From Apilactobacillus kunkeei (GTDB lineage: Bacteria > Bacillota > Bacilli > Lactobacillales > Lactobacillaceae), in contig NZ_VBSE01000038.1 in assembly GCF_005930975.1 (NCBI RefSeq), positions 1 to 64,000 of the forward strand: a stretch of 64,000 bases of DNA, given 5' to 3'. The notes beneath the pieces are model-generated. The model was not told the origin of the DNA and ran no database searches. It saw only the letters and a list, made by a program, of their open reading frames with translations. The translations under genes and the position numbers were made by a program. This document shows positions 25,741-35,730 of the stretch, piece by piece. Position 1 is the first letter of the stretch; the number at the start of each line of letters is the position of its first letter.

Positions 25741-27102
25741 TTATCTATAACGTTGTGAACTGTTCTTCTTGGACTTTCTCTTACGACGTCCTTCTTCTCT
25801 TTGTTGGATACGACGATTCATTTCATCGTTTCGCTTAAGCTCTTGTTTAATCTTGTTCTTGTAACCAGGCTTAACGTTTCTCTTCTTCTTTTTAATCATA
25901 CCAATCATGGTTGGTTCTAGCTTGTCATGACCACGACGGTGTGACTTTCTACGGTTACGATCGTAAGTGTCTTCAACACGGCCACCACGAATAACCTTCG
26001 GCTTAAATGAAATGCCCATCTTTTCTAATGCGTCAATTTCATCTTCCTCATCAGGAGAGTAAAGAGTAACCGCAGTTCCAGGCATGTTATTTCTACCAGT
26101 TCTTCCAACACGGTGAATGAAGTATTCCAAGTCTTCTGGAATATCATCGTTAATAACGTCAGAAACCCCTTCAATATCAATTCCACGAGCAGCTAAATCA
26201 GTAGCTACAACGTATTGGAATTCAAGATTTTGAATTTGTTTCATAGTTCTCTTACGTTCACGAGGTGTTAAATCACCAGAAACGATTCCGACCTTTAATC
26301 CTTGGTTACGTAAGAATTCGTAAATTTCTTCAACACGTTTTCTAGTGTTTGCAAAAATTAAGACGAGGTATGGTTCCCCCATGGTGATTAACTTGTAAAT
26401 TAAGTCGTTCTTGTTCTGACCCTTAGTTGAAATTAACCAGTTATCAATTGTTGGACTAATAACGGTTCTGTTTGGAATATTTTCAACATATGGATTTTCA
26501 AGGTACTTCTTTAAAAATGGTTTCAATTTTTGTGGAATGGTTGCTGAGAACACCATCATTTGAACATCCTTACCAAAGCTTGCAGCGATGTTGTCGATGT
26601 CGTTTAAGAAACCAAGGTCTAAGGTCATATCAGCTTCGTCAATTACTAGTTGAGTAGCTGTATGAACTTGTAGATGTTGGCCTTTGATTAAATCAGAAAT
26701 ACGTCCTGGAGTTCCAATAACGATTTGTGGTTGTTCATTCTTTAGCTTTTCAATTTGTCTAACCTTATCAGTACCACCAACGTAGTTAGCGATATGAATG
26801 GTCTTGTCTGAATGCTTAGCTAGTTGCTTAGCATTATTGTAAATTTGGTAAGCTAATTCACGACTTGGAGTGGTAATAACAGCTTGGACTTCCAAGGTAT
26901 CAACGTCTAATTTATCAAAAATTGGTAACAAGAACGCATGAGTCTTACCACTACCAGTGGCTGATTGACCAACAACGCTTCTACCCTTACGGATTTCAGG
27001 AATAATTTTTTCCTGAATAGCGGTTGGTTCTCTAAAGTTTAATTCATCTAAAGCATCCATGATGAATGGCTTTAAATTATATTGCTTAAATGTACTTGGC
27101 AT
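25741..27102 (-). CDS. cshB: DEAD-box RNA helicase (CshB-like)
   Basis: ATP-dependent RNA helicase, 453 residues. Q-motif region FREPTAIQEKIIPEI, Walker A SATGSGKTHA near 47, PSREL, DEAD box VIDEADMTLDLGF, SATIP, and the C-terminal domain with ANTRKR, ARGID and HRVGRTGRN. The last 60 residues are highly basic and disordered, for RNA binding. It likely acts in ribosome assembly or mRNA turnover at low temperature. It is four bases upstream-coupled with nrnA, as in many lactobacilli. Confidence 0.92.
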   Translation of the reverse strand: MPSTFKQYNLKPFIMDALDELNFREPTAIQEKIIPEIRKGRSVVGQSATGSGKTHAFLLPIFDKLDVDTLEVQAVITTPSRELAYQIYNNAKQLAKHSDKTIHIANYVGGTDKVRQIEKLKNEQPQIVIGTPGRISDLIKGQHLQVHTATQLVIDEADMTLDLGFLNDIDNIAASFGKDVQMMVFSATIPQKLKPFLKKYLENPYVENIPNRTVISPTIDNWLISTKGQNKNDLIYKLITMGEPYLVLIFANTRKRVEEIYEFLRNQGLKVGIVSGDLTPRERKRTMKQIQNLEFQYVVATDLAARGIDIEGVSDVINDDIPEDLEYFIHRVGRTGRNNMPGTAVTLYSPDEEDEIDALEKMGISFKPKVIRGGRVEDTYDRNRRKSHRRGHDKLEPTMIGMIKKKKRNVKPGYKNKIKQELKRNDEMNRRIQQREEGRRKRKSKKNSSQRYR

Positions 27103-27105
27103 TTA

Positions 27106-28083
27106 TTATTCTCCTTTGTAACTAGCGACTAATTCGTCTAATTTACTAATTACCGACTTGATTTCGTCTTCGTCTCTAGCAGCGGCACCACTTGCCAAAT
27201 CATGACCACCACCGCCAAATTCCTTGGCTAATTCATTAATAGCTGGTCCTTTGGATCTTAAGCTAATCTTGTATGTGCCATCTTCTTTTTGAATAAAGAT
27301 AGCCCAAGCGGTTACTTGATTGATATTGCCAGGAAGTGGCACAACGGCTGAAGTTCTTTCATTGCCCAAATTGAATGGTTCCAAAACTTCATCGCTTAAT
27401 ACGATATAAGCGGCTCCGCTATCGGTAATACTTAGATTTTCATATACATATGCGGATAGTCTAGCCATTGGTAAGTCAATTGATGATTCAATTGTATTAA
27501 CTTCACTAGTCGAGAAGTCTAACTTAGCCAATTCTGATGCCACCCTAAATGTGTTTGATGAAGTAGATGGATATTTGAAACGACCAGTGTCACCAACAAT
27601 ACCAGCGTATAATAAGCGACCAGCATTTGCGTTAATCTTTAACTTCTTTGAGGATTCAAACAAATCATAGATTAATTCAGATGTACTTGATGCTTCTGGT
27701 TCTACCCACATAATGTCTCCAAATTGGTCATCATTTGGATGGTGATCAATCTTAATCATCATCTTTCCTTGGGTATATCTATCATCATCAACCCGTGGTT
27801 GGTTAGCGGTATCAACAACAATAACCAATGCATTCTTGTATACATCGTCATCAATTTCGTCGGTTGTTCCTAACCAATCAAAACTTTGATATTGCTTTCC
27901 AACACAGTAAACCTTCTTACTTGGAAAAGATTCCTTGATGATGTTTGCTAATCCCATTTGAGAACCATATGCATCTGGATCTGGTCTTTGGTGTCTATGG
28001 ATAATAATTGTATCAAAATCGCAAATGGCTTTGACAATCTTACTTTGCGTTGATAATTTGAAAAAATTAAACATTTTGCTCAT
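27106..28083 (-). CDS. nrnA: DHH family oligoribonuclease / pAp phosphatase NrnA
   Basis: Degrades short RNA oligomers and 3'-phosphoadenosine 5'-phosphate; 325 residues. DHH domain motifs: IIHRHQRPDPDAYGSQMGL near 27-45, VVDTANQPR near 88, the DHH motif itself in KIDHHPND near 110, and DTGRFKYP near 165. The DHHA1 domain ends with GGGGHDLASGAA near 290. Start ATG follows TAGGAG. It precedes cshB in a two-gene RNA-turnover operon. Confidence 0.93.
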   Translation of the reverse strand: MSKMFNFFKLSTQSKIVKAICDFDTIIIHRHQRPDPDAYGSQMGLANIIKESFPSKKVYCVGKQYQSFDWLGTTDEIDDDVYKNALVIVVDTANQPRVDDDRYTQGKMMIKIDHHPNDDQFGDIMWVEPEASSTSELIYDLFESSKKLKINANAGRLLYAGIVGDTGRFKYPSTSSNTFRVASELAKLDFSTSEVNTIESSIDLPMARLSAYVYENLSITDSGAAYIVLSDEVLEPFNLGNERTSAVVPLPGNINQVTAWAIFIQKEDGTYKISLRSKGPAINELAKEFGGGGHDLASGAAARDEDEIKSVISKLDELVASYKGE

Positions 28084-28160
28084 AATCGCTCCTAATATCC
28101 TTCTATAAATTCATAATATAATTATATCATATGGTCATTTATGTTGTTTAGGCCTTAACA

Positions 28161-28203
28161 GACAAAAGAGACAACCTTCAGCACTGCTGAAAACTGTCTC
28201 TTT
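28161..28203 (-). terminator. terminator of yajC
   Basis: On the minus strand AAAGAGACA..TTTTCAGCA, GTGC, TGCTGAA..TTGTCTCTTTT: a long stem with a small internal loop, then a short U-tract. Confidence 0.8.
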
Positions 28204-28210
28204 CAACTTA

Positions 28211-28525
28211 TTATTTTTCTTCTTTAGCTTCTTTTGCAGAGTCATCTGACTTAGCGTCAGCAACACGATCAGTTACCTTTGCGATTGCGTTTAGGTCAAA
28301 TACTAAGTAAATGCCGTCACAGTCTAAAGTAACAGTCTTTTCTTCTTCGTTGATATCGTCAACAATACCGTGTAAGCGACCGATAGTTGTTACGTGGTCA
28401 CCCTTTTGAAGTTGTTTTAATGTTTCTGCGTGTTTTTGTTGTTGTTTCTTTTGTGGTCTAATAACCAAGAAATACATAATCGCAAATAATACGATTAAAA
28501 TAATAAATCCACTGTAGTTACCCAT
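28211..28525 (-). CDS. yajC: preprotein translocase accessory subunit YajC
   Basis: 104-residue single-pass membrane protein associated with SecDF. N-terminal helix GFIILIVLFAIMYFLVIRPQ followed by the family signature QKKQQQKHAETLKQLQKGDHVTTIGRLHG, then an acidic tail. It lies 67 bases after ruvB; queA and tgt, usually between them, are not present. Confidence 0.93.
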   Translation of the reverse strand: MGNYSGFIILIVLFAIMYFLVIRPQKKQQQKHAETLKQLQKGDHVTTIGRLHGIVDDINEEEKTVTLDCDGIYLVFDLNAIAKVTDRVADAKSDDSAKEAKEEK

Positions 28526-28592
28526 TATAGTTCACCGTACCTCTCATAATTTAATATATATCTTATCAAAATTATCATTAATAGTCCAGTCC

Positions 28593-29603
28593 CTAATTAT
28601 CACGATTAATCGGATAATTAAGGTGATGATAACCATTATCGGTTACCACTCTACCCCTGGCTGTTCTTTTAATATAACCAATTTGAAGAAGATATGGTTC
28701 GTACATTTCTTCAATTGTATTCACTTCTTCCCCAATATTAGCAGCAAGTGTTGATACACCGACTGGACCACCATTGTAAAACTCAATCATGGTCTTTAAC
28801 AGCTTAATATCAGTTGCATCCAATCCTTCGTTATCAACACCCAACATCTTAAGTGAAGTATCAACGATATCGACATCAACGTTTCCATCGTTTGATACTT
28901 GAGCAAAGTCACGAACTCGTTTTAATAAACGGTTAGCAATTCTAGGTGTTCCTCTTGAACGTCTTGCAATTTCGTGTGCACCTTGATCATAAATCTTAGT
29001 ATGGAAAATATCAGCTGAACGTAAAACGATATCTTGTAAATCTTCGGTATTGTAGTACTTCATGTGTTCAACGATTCCAAAACGATCTCTAAATGGTGCT
29101 GATAGCAATCCAGCTCTGGTAGTTGCACCAATCAAAGTAAATGGTGGCAATGGCAAATGGACAGGATGCGCTGTTGGGCCTTGACCTACAACGATGTCAA
29201 CACTGAAGTCTTCCATTGCTGAATAAAGCATTTCTTCAACCGTCTTAGGAAGACGATGAATTTCATCAATAAATAAAATATCACCAGGTTGTAATTCATT
29301 TAGTAGTGCTGCTAAATCACCGGTCTTTTCAATTGCTGGACCACTGGTTGTTTTGATGTTTGCTTCCATTTCGTTTGCGATCACCATTGCTAAAGTGGTC
29401 TTACCTAATCCAGGAGGACCATATAATAGAACGTGGTCTAAAGTTTCTTCACGTTGCTTAGCAGCCTTGATGTACACTGACAACTCTTTCTTTAAGTCAT
29501 CTTGACCAATGTACTCTGATAAATATTGTGGACGGAGTGATTTTTCAAATGTTTCTTCAATTCTACCTTCAATATCGCCTGAGATAATGCGGTTATCATC
29601 CAT
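28593..29603 (-). CDS. ruvB: Holliday junction branch migration helicase RuvB
   Basis: Hexameric AAA+ motor driving branch migration with RuvA; 336 residues. [11 protein letters not shown] near 27-37, Walker [12 protein letters not shown] near 65, Walker B FIDEIHRL near 112, sensor 1 [10 protein letters not shown] and arginine finger region PFRDRFGI, then a winged helix domain. Start ATG has AAGGAGGAG. It follows ruvA by 13 bases. Confidence 0.98.
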   Translation of the reverse strand: MDDNRIISGDIEGRIEETFEKSLRPQYLSEYIGQDDLKKELSVYIKAAKQREETLDHVLLYGPPGLGKTTLAMVIANEMEANIKTTSGPAIEKTGDLAALLNELQPGDILFIDEIHRLPKTVEEMLYSAMEDFSVDIVVGQGPTAHPVHLPLPPFTLIGATTRAGLLSAPFRDRFGIVEHMKYYNTEDLQDIVLRSADIFHTKIYDQGAHEIARRSRGTPRIANRLLKRVRDFAQVSNDGNVDVDIVDTSLKMLGVDNEGLDATDIKLLKTMIEFYNGGPVGVSTLAANIGEEVNTIEEMYEPYLLQIGYIKRTARGRVVTDNGYHHLNYPINRDN

Positions 29604-29616
29604 TTAATACTCCTCC

Positions 29617-30234
29617 TTAAAATTTAGTTACTGCACTTAAACCTTGTCTTAAATAATCTTCAGTTGACGTAACTTCAATATCTTCTAAGGCCTTTCTAGC
29701 CTTCTTAATATCACGTGCTGAGTAGCCCAATTCACTTAGTGCTTCCAGCGCATCTTCAAGTGCTTGATTATCAGACTTATCATCAGATGCCGGTTGACTT
29801 TCAGCAGTAAAGTCATCGAATAATGATGGTGCTATGTCATCTAACTTGCCTTTCAAATCAAGAATAATTTGCTTAGCTGTCTTTTGGCCTACACCTGGGA
29901 ATTTAGTTAAGTAAGTAACGTTTTCAGTATTAATCGCATTTAACAATGATTGTGGATCATTTCCAGCAATAATCGCAAGCGCACTCTTAGGACCAATTCC
30001 TGAAACGTTTAGTAACTTCTCAAATATTGATTTTAATTCTCGACTTGAGAATCCGTAAAGTAATTGTGATGAATCAGTCACAGCTTGGTGAATGAAAATC
30101 TTCACTTGTTTTTTATTATCCACTTGATATACATACGGATTGGATGTATATACAAGGTATCCAACTCCATTTACATCAACTACGATGTATCCTGGTTGGA
30201 CATCTTCGATAGTTCCTTTTAAATATTCAAACAT
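29617..30234 (-). CDS. ruvA: Holliday junction branch migration protein RuvA
   Basis: Junction-binding tetramer partner of RuvB; 205 residues with OB-fold N-terminus (MFEYLKGTIEDVQPGYIVVD), two HhH motifs (VSGIGPKSALAIIAG near 78 and FPGVGQKTAKQIILDL near 112) and a C-terminal RuvB-binding three-helix domain (ALEALSELGYSARDI). RBS GAGGATAG. Thirteen bases after mutL. Confidence 0.97.
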   Translation of the reverse strand: MFEYLKGTIEDVQPGYIVVDVNGVGYLVYTSNPYVYQVDNKKQVKIFIHQAVTDSSQLLYGFSSRELKSIFEKLLNVSGIGPKSALAIIAGNDPQSLLNAINTENVTYLTKFPGVGQKTAKQIILDLKGKLDDIAPSLFDDFTAESQPASDDKSDNQALEDALEALSELGYSARDIKKARKALEDIEVTSTEDYLRQGLSAVTKF

Positions 30235-30247
30235 AGTCTATCCTCGA

Positions 30248-32188
30248 TTACATGAAATTGTCATTAGTATGTGGGTCTTGAATTCGTTTGAACATCTTTT
30301 CCATATCGGTATTAGAAAAAGATACCAAAACAGGTCTGCCATGAGGGCAGTTAAACGGATTGTTAACAGTCGCTAATTCATCAAGTAAATGAATGGCCTG
30401 TTTTCTATCCAAATGGTGGTTAGCCTTAATTGCTTGCTTACAGCTCATCATAATTGCTGTTTGCGCTCTAAAGGAAGCTACTGAGATATTCTTATGATTA
30501 ATGACCCAATCAATCATTTCTCGAATTGTTTCTTCCTCATTACCTTCTTCAATCCAAGTTGGATGCTGCTTTACTATAAAGCTGTTATTACCAAATGGTT
30601 CAACATTTAAGCCAACTTCCTTTAGCATCCCCAATTTTTCCTGAATGATTAACGCGTCACGATTAGGATAATCTAAAACTAGTGGCACTAGTAAATTTTG
30701 TTGGTTGTTAGATACCTCTCCTATCTCGGTTCTCAATCGTTCATAGTTAATTCTTTCCTGGGCAGCATGTTGATCGACAATATACATACCATCATCTGAT
30801 TCAGCGATTAAATAAGTTCCATGAAGCTGACCAATATACAATAAATTAGGAAAACGGGGTTGATCATCATTATTTGATACCTCATAATCACTAACTTCAC
30901 TTTCCCCAAACGGAGTTACTGAGTGTTCATAGCGATGAGCAAAACTTTGTACATCTTTATCATTTAATTGTGCCTTATTACTGATGTAAATAGCATCAAT
31001 ATCAGAATTCTTAATGTTTTCCTTAGGTGTTGTTTCTTCCTCTTCTGCTTGAGGTTGTAAAACGGGCTCAACATAATCGTTAACTAAAGATTCACTCTTT
31101 GGTTTTTCCTTTGTCTTCGAATATTGGTTGATTTGCATTTGCAACTGTTCAGTAGTATATCTTGGCTGAACAGCGCGGTCCCTAGTCATTACTTCAGGAA
31201 TTAGGTTTTCTTGATAAATCGTATCATAGATTGTTTTGGCAACCAAATTGCATAACTGCTCTTCCTTACTAATTCTAACTGTTTGCTTAGTTGGATGAAC
31301 GTTTACATCAGTTAAAACCGGATCTAACTCGATGTTTAATACAGCAATTGGATAACGACCAACCATTAGCTTAGAACCATAACCATCGGTGATTGCTTTA
31401 AATAACGCATAGTTTTTAACGTATCGACCATTCAAAGTGATGGTGACGTAGTTTCTAGAAGCCCTTGTTAATTCAGGTAAACTTACGAAACCACTAATCT
31501 TAAAGTCATTATCAGCATTTTCAATCTTAATAATGCGTTTAAGATTCTTGGCACCATAAATGTCACCGATTACCTGTTGGAGTTGTCCTCTACCTGATGT
31601 TCTTAAGATTTCTCTTTGGTTATGAACCAACGAAAATGCGATATCAGGATGACCAATTGCTAAACGATCAACAATATCAGAAATCTTGGCTAGTTCGGTC
31701 TTGATAGTCTTCATATATTTTAATCTGGCCGGCGTATTGAAGAATAAGTCCTCGACACAGATACTTGTACCTCTTCTAGCTTCTGCTGGTTTAATTTCTT
31801 TAATTTCGCCACCCTTGATATGAATCTGAGTTCCTTCATCACCAGTCGATGTTTTTAAATGAACATCTGACACTGAAGCAATCGAAGGCAATGCTTCACC
31901 ACGGAATCCTAAAGATTGCACTTTAAAGAGATCCCTTTGGTTATTAATCTTACTTGTTGCATGACGTTTAAAGGCGATTTCGACATCATCGTGATTAATC
32001 CCAATTCCATCATCGATAATTTCAACTTTCTTTAATCCTGCATCTTCAATATTGATATCAATTTGCGTACTTTGCGCATCAATTGAATTTTCAACTAATT
32101 CTTTTACAACCGAAGCAGGTCGTTCAACAACTTCACCGGCTGCAATTTGATCAGCAAGAATTGTTGATAACTCATGTATTTTATGCAA
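30248..32188 (-). CDS. mutL: DNA mismatch repair protein MutL
   Basis: GHKL ATPase and matchmaker of mismatch repair, 646 residues. IAAGEVVERPASVVKELVEN near 16-35, DDGIGI near 59, the GFRGEAL motif near 94 and TPARLKYMK near 150. C-terminal domain with DQHAAQERINYERL near 465, the endonuclease DQHAxxER motif, and SCKQAIKA plus NCPHGRPV zinc-binding elements; so it is an endonuclease-type MutL. Translation starts at TTG 32188 with GAGGTGAT upstream. Confidence 0.97.
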   Translation of the reverse strand: MHKIHELSTILADQIAAGEVVERPASVVKELVENSIDAQSTQIDINIEDAGLKKVEIIDDGIGINHDDVEIAFKRHATSKINNQRDLFKVQSLGFRGEALPSIASVSDVHLKTSTGDEGTQIHIKGGEIKEIKPAEARRGTSICVEDLFFNTPARLKYMKTIKTELAKISDIVDRLAIGHPDIAFSLVHNQREILRTSGRGQLQQVIGDIYGAKNLKRIIKIENADNDFKISGFVSLPELTRASRNYVTITLNGRYVKNYALFKAITDGYGSKLMVGRYPIAVLNIELDPVLTDVNVHPTKQTVRISKEEQLCNLVAKTIYDTIYQENLIPEVMTRDRAVQPRYTTEQLQMQINQYSKTKEKPKSESLVNDYVEPVLQPQAEEEETTPKENIKNSDIDAIYISNKAQLNDKDVQSFAHRYEHSVTPFGESEVSDYEVSNNDDQPRFPNLLYIGQLHGTYLIAESDDGMYIVDQHAAQERINYERLRTEIGEVSNNQQNLLVPLVLDYPNRDALIIQEKLGMLKEVGLNVEPFGNNSFIVKQHPTWIEEGNEEETIREMIDWVINHKNISVASFRAQTAIMMSCKQAIKANHHLDRKQAIHLLDELATVNNPFNCPHGRPVLVSFSNTDMEKMFKRIQDPHTNDNFM

Positions 32189-32203
32189 GATTAATCACCT
32201 CAT

Positions 32204-34825
32204 TTATTTATCAATTTCGCGTTTCCATTTATATACTTCATTCATAATATCCATTGGTGTCTTAGACATCAAGTCTAAATCCTTAAGAGCTTTCAGAATC
32301 TTATCTTCGCCACTCTTACGTTTTTTCTTTTGGGGTTCTTTAACATCCCCAAACAATGATAGCTGTTGTTCTGGTTCATCATTCTCGTCTTCAACGACTG
32401 GACTTGATTTTTCTGCCATGACAACATTGTCAGTATTAGTCTTTTCATTGTTATTTTCCAAGTCACTTAAAATGACGTCTGCTCTAGATAATAATTCATT
32501 TGGTAAACCAGCTAATTTAGCAACGTGAATACCATATGACTTATCGGCAGCACCCTTCTTCACCTTGTGTAGAAAAACTAGTTCACCGTTTTTTTCAACC
32601 GCACCAACATGAACGTTTTGTAGTTCATCCAATGAATCGGCTAATTCAGTCAATTCATGGTAATGAGTAGAAAATAGTGTCTTAGCATGGATGTGGTTAT
32701 GAACATATTCAATAATTGATTGAGCTAACGCCATTCCATCGTATGTGGCTGTCCCTCTACCGATTTCATCGAATAGAATCAAACTGTTATCGGTAGCATT
32801 TTGAATTGCTTCGTTTGATTCCTTCATTTCAACCATGAAGGTACTTTGACCAGAAATCAAATCATCGGCAGCACCAATTCTGGTAAAGATTTGGTCAAAA
32901 ATCGGCATTTCGGCTGACTTAGCAGGAACGAAACAACCAATTTGAGCCATGATGACTGTTAAAGCCAATTGACGCATGTAAGTACTCTTACCAGACATAT
33001 TAGGACCAGTTATTAATAAGACGTTAGTGCCTGGATCCATAATCACGTCGTTTGGAACGTATGATTGATGACCCATAACCTTTTCAACCACAGGATGTCT
33101 ACCATCAACAATTTCTAGCTTATGTTCTTCATTTAATGTTGGACGAACCAATCTGTATTCATCTGAGATAGATGCAAAGCTTTGCATTACATCCAAACTA
33201 GATACCGCATTGGCTAGTTTTTGTAATCTTTGAATTGCACTCTTAACAACATCTCGGACTTCACTGAATAATTCATATTCAAGTGTCTTTGATTTTTCTT
33301 GTGCTTCAATGATTAACTTTTCTTTTTCCTTTAATTCAGGAGTAGAGAATCTTTCAGCATTGGTAAGAGTTTGCTTTCTTTCATATCTATCTTCTGGCAA
33401 CTTGCTTAGGTTGGCCTTTGATACTTCGATGTAGTAACCAAAAACATGGTTGTAACCAATCTTTAGATTATTGATACCAGTAAGTTCACGTTCCTTACTT
33501 TCTAGTTCAGCAATCCATTGTTTGCCGTTGTTCATTGCATCCCTGTATTGATCCAACATTTGGTTATAGCCATCTTTAATAACTCCACCATCAGTAACAG
33601 AAATTGGTGGTTCTTCAGTAATTGATTTGTCAATCAATTCTGACACTTCATCGACTGGATCTAAATCGTTGTTAATTTCATCAAAAGATTTTGTATCCAT
33701 TTCACCCAAAATATATTTAATCTTTGGGATTTGTTGAAGTGATGTCTTTAATTGAACTAAGTCACGTCCGTTAACTGAACCAAAAGAAACTTTTCCCGCA
33801 AGTCTTTCTAGATCGTAAACCTTCACCAACATGTCAGTGATTTCACTACGTTCGTAGTAATGATTCAATAAGTCATCGACTTGGTTTTGACGGTTTTCAA
33901 TAGATGCTTTATTAATCAGTGGATGGTCAATCCATTCGCGTAATTTTCTACCACCCATCGCTGTTTTAGTTTCATCCAAAAGCCATAGTAAACTACCAGA
34001 CTTCTTATTAGTTCTAAGATTCTTGGTTAATTCAAGGTTGTATTGTGAATTGTGGTCCATCTTCAAGAATTCAGCTGGCTTGTATGCAACTGCTGCCTTC
34101 ATGTGAGAAAGACTACGTTTTTGAGTGTCCACAATGTAAGTAGTTAATCTATTTACGACCTTCTTTTCTAGGTCTTGTCTTAATCCTTCTGAAAGATATT
34201 GCATATCTTCTAATTCTTTAATGTCGTCTTGATATGATACCAAGATTCCAACCTTATTAATTAGCTTGATATCTTTCTCAGGGATTTCCCGATTAACGAT
34301 TACTTCCTTAGTTTGTAAGGTCATTAATTCATTTAAAACACTGTTCATATTGCTTAAAACAGTGGTCTTTAATTCACCTGTAGATAGTTCAGCATATGCA
34401 AAACCATAACCATCATCTGAATATTCAATTGCTGTTAAGTAGTTATTATCCTTAGCATTTTCAGCGCCCATTGTAGTTCTAGTACCTGGAGTGACTAATT
34501 GAGTAACGGCTCTTTTGACCATTCCCTTTGCCAACTTAGGGTCCTCCATTTGTTCTACAATTGCGACTTTATAACCCTTATCAATTAATGTATCGATATA
34601 CGATTCAACTGCCTTATGTGGTACCCCACACATTGGGATTGGGTTATCAGCATTCTTACTTCTAGAAGTTAATGTAAGTTCAAGAATTTGAGCACCTTTT
34701 ACTGCATCTTCATTGAACATTTCATAAAAATCACCAAGACGATAAAAAACAAAAGCATCTGGGTATTGATCTTTTACTTGCTGATATTGTTCCATCATTG
34801 GTGTTTGTTTAGTTTTACTAGCCAT
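32204..34825 (-). CDS. mutS: DNA mismatch repair protein MutS
   Basis: Mismatch-recognition ATPase, 873 residues. N-terminal mismatch motif [11 protein letters not shown] near 27-37 (Phe-x-Glu wedge), [10 protein letters not shown], connector and clamp domains, Walker [12 protein letters not shown] near 605, [13 protein letters not shown] near 685 and STHYHEL near 720. The C-terminus carries QQLSLFGD, a beta-clamp-like binding peptide. RBS AAGGAGGAT. First of mutS-mutL-ruvA-ruvB. Confidence 0.98.
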   Translation of the reverse strand: MASKTKQTPMMEQYQQVKDQYPDAFVFYRLGDFYEMFNEDAVKGAQILELTLTSRSKNADNPIPMCGVPHKAVESYIDTLIDKGYKVAIVEQMEDPKLAKGMVKRAVTQLVTPGTRTTMGAENAKDNNYLTAIEYSDDGYGFAYAELSTGELKTTVLSNMNSVLNELMTLQTKEVIVNREIPEKDIKLINKVGILVSYQDDIKELEDMQYLSEGLRQDLEKKVVNRLTTYIVDTQKRSLSHMKAAVAYKPAEFLKMDHNSQYNLELTKNLRTNKKSGSLLWLLDETKTAMGGRKLREWIDHPLINKASIENRQNQVDDLLNHYYERSEITDMLVKVYDLERLAGKVSFGSVNGRDLVQLKTSLQQIPKIKYILGEMDTKSFDEINNDLDPVDEVSELIDKSITEEPPISVTDGGVIKDGYNQMLDQYRDAMNNGKQWIAELESKERELTGINNLKIGYNHVFGYYIEVSKANLSKLPEDRYERKQTLTNAERFSTPELKEKEKLIIEAQEKSKTLEYELFSEVRDVVKSAIQRLQKLANAVSSLDVMQSFASISDEYRLVRPTLNEEHKLEIVDGRHPVVEKVMGHQSYVPNDVIMDPGTNVLLITGPNMSGKSTYMRQLALTVIMAQIGCFVPAKSAEMPIFDQIFTRIGAADDLISGQSTFMVEMKESNEAIQNATDNSLILFDEIGRGTATYDGMALAQSIIEYVHNHIHAKTLFSTHYHELTELADSLDELQNVHVGAVEKNGELVFLHKVKKGAADKSYGIHVAKLAGLPNELLSRADVILSDLENNNEKTNTDNVVMAEKSSPVVEDENDEPEQQLSLFGDVKEPQKKKRKSGEDKILKALKDLDLMSKTPMDIMNEVYKWKREIDK

Positions 34826-34848
34826 TAAAACAATATCCTCCTTTGCTA

Positions 34849-35649
34849 CTAACCTTTGTATGAATGATTTGGATCAATTAATATTTTTTCAATAGATTTA
34901 GCAGTACCATCATCTCTTAAATCAATAACACATCCGGAGACGATTCCGCGTCCTCTTTCTTCGACTTCAAATCGAGTGGGACGTTGTGTGATGAAACGAT
35001 GAATGATGTTTTCATACTTCATTCCTAAAACACCATCAAAAGGTCCACACATTCCAACGTCAGAAATGAACGCTGTGCCATTTTTTAAAATTTGGTCATC
35101 ATTTGTCTGTACATGTGTATGGGTTCCCACAATCGCAGAAATCTGACCATCTAGATACATTCCCATTGCTTTCTTTTCACTTGTTGTTTCAGCATGAAAA
35201 TCAACAAAAATTGCATCTGATTCATTTTTAATTTTGCTAATAAGTTCGTCTATTTTTTGGAAGGGATCATCAATCGGATCAATAAAGATTCTTCCCTGTA
35301 AATTAACCACTGCCAATTTCTTATTGTTAACATTAATAATTGTATATCCACTACCCGGCACATCTTTACCAGGATAATTAAGAGGACGTACTAATTTTTT
35401 TGTATCATCAATAAAATCAAAGATTTCTTCGTTATTCCATGCATGGTTTCCCAATGTAATTACATCAGTCCCTGCATTCATAATTTGTTTATATACTTTT
35501 TTATTAATCCCACGACCAAATGATGTTGAGTTTTCTCCATTTACAATCGTCACCTGTGGCTTGTAGTCTCTTTTTAATAATGGTAGATACTTACTTACCA
35601 TCTCTACCCCCAAGTTACCCACTACATCGCCTAAAAATAGTATTCTCAT
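34849..35649 (-). CDS. ymdB: YmdB family metallophosphoesterase
   Basis: TIGR00282 family phosphodiesterase, 266 residues; the Bacillus homologue hydrolyses cyclic nucleotides and affects biofilm versus motility choice. Motifs: [12 protein letters not shown] at the N-terminus, VNGENS near 38, LGNHAWNN near 65, [13 protein letters not shown] near 148 and VGTHTHVQT near 176. Start ATG 35649 follows GAGGACG. It lies downstream of rny, as in Bacillus, but a strong terminator stands between them. Confidence 0.93.
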   Translation of the reverse strand: MRILFLGDVVGNLGVEMVSKYLPLLKRDYKPQVTIVNGENSTSFGRGINKKVYKQIMNAGTDVITLGNHAWNNEEIFDFIDDTKKLVRPLNYPGKDVPGSGYTIINVNNKKLAVVNLQGRIFIDPIDDPFQKIDELISKIKNESDAIFVDFHAETTSEKKAMGMYLDGQISAIVGTHTHVQTNDDQILKNGTAFISDVGMCGPFDGVLGMKYENIIHRFITQRPTRFEVEERGRGIVSGCVIDLRDDGTAKSIEKILIDPNHSYKG

Positions 35650-35705
35650 TTTCGTCCTCAATTCATTATTATATATATACTATTTTACATCGTTTTACAT
35701 AAAAT

Positions 35706-35730
35706 AAAAAAGGGCAAATGCCCTTTTTTT
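35706..35730 (-). terminator. terminator of rny
   Basis: Near-perfect palindrome AAAAAAGGGCA AA TGCCCTTTTTTT directly after the rny stop codon. Symmetric, so it could stop transcription both ways. Confidence 0.85.

Noticed and set aside
7361-28203. Similar AAAAGAGACC...GGCCTCTTTT hairpins at 7361, 15046 and 28161 as a dispersed repeat
   Set aside because: Each follows directly after a stop codon and has a U-tract; these are ordinary terminators with similar arms.
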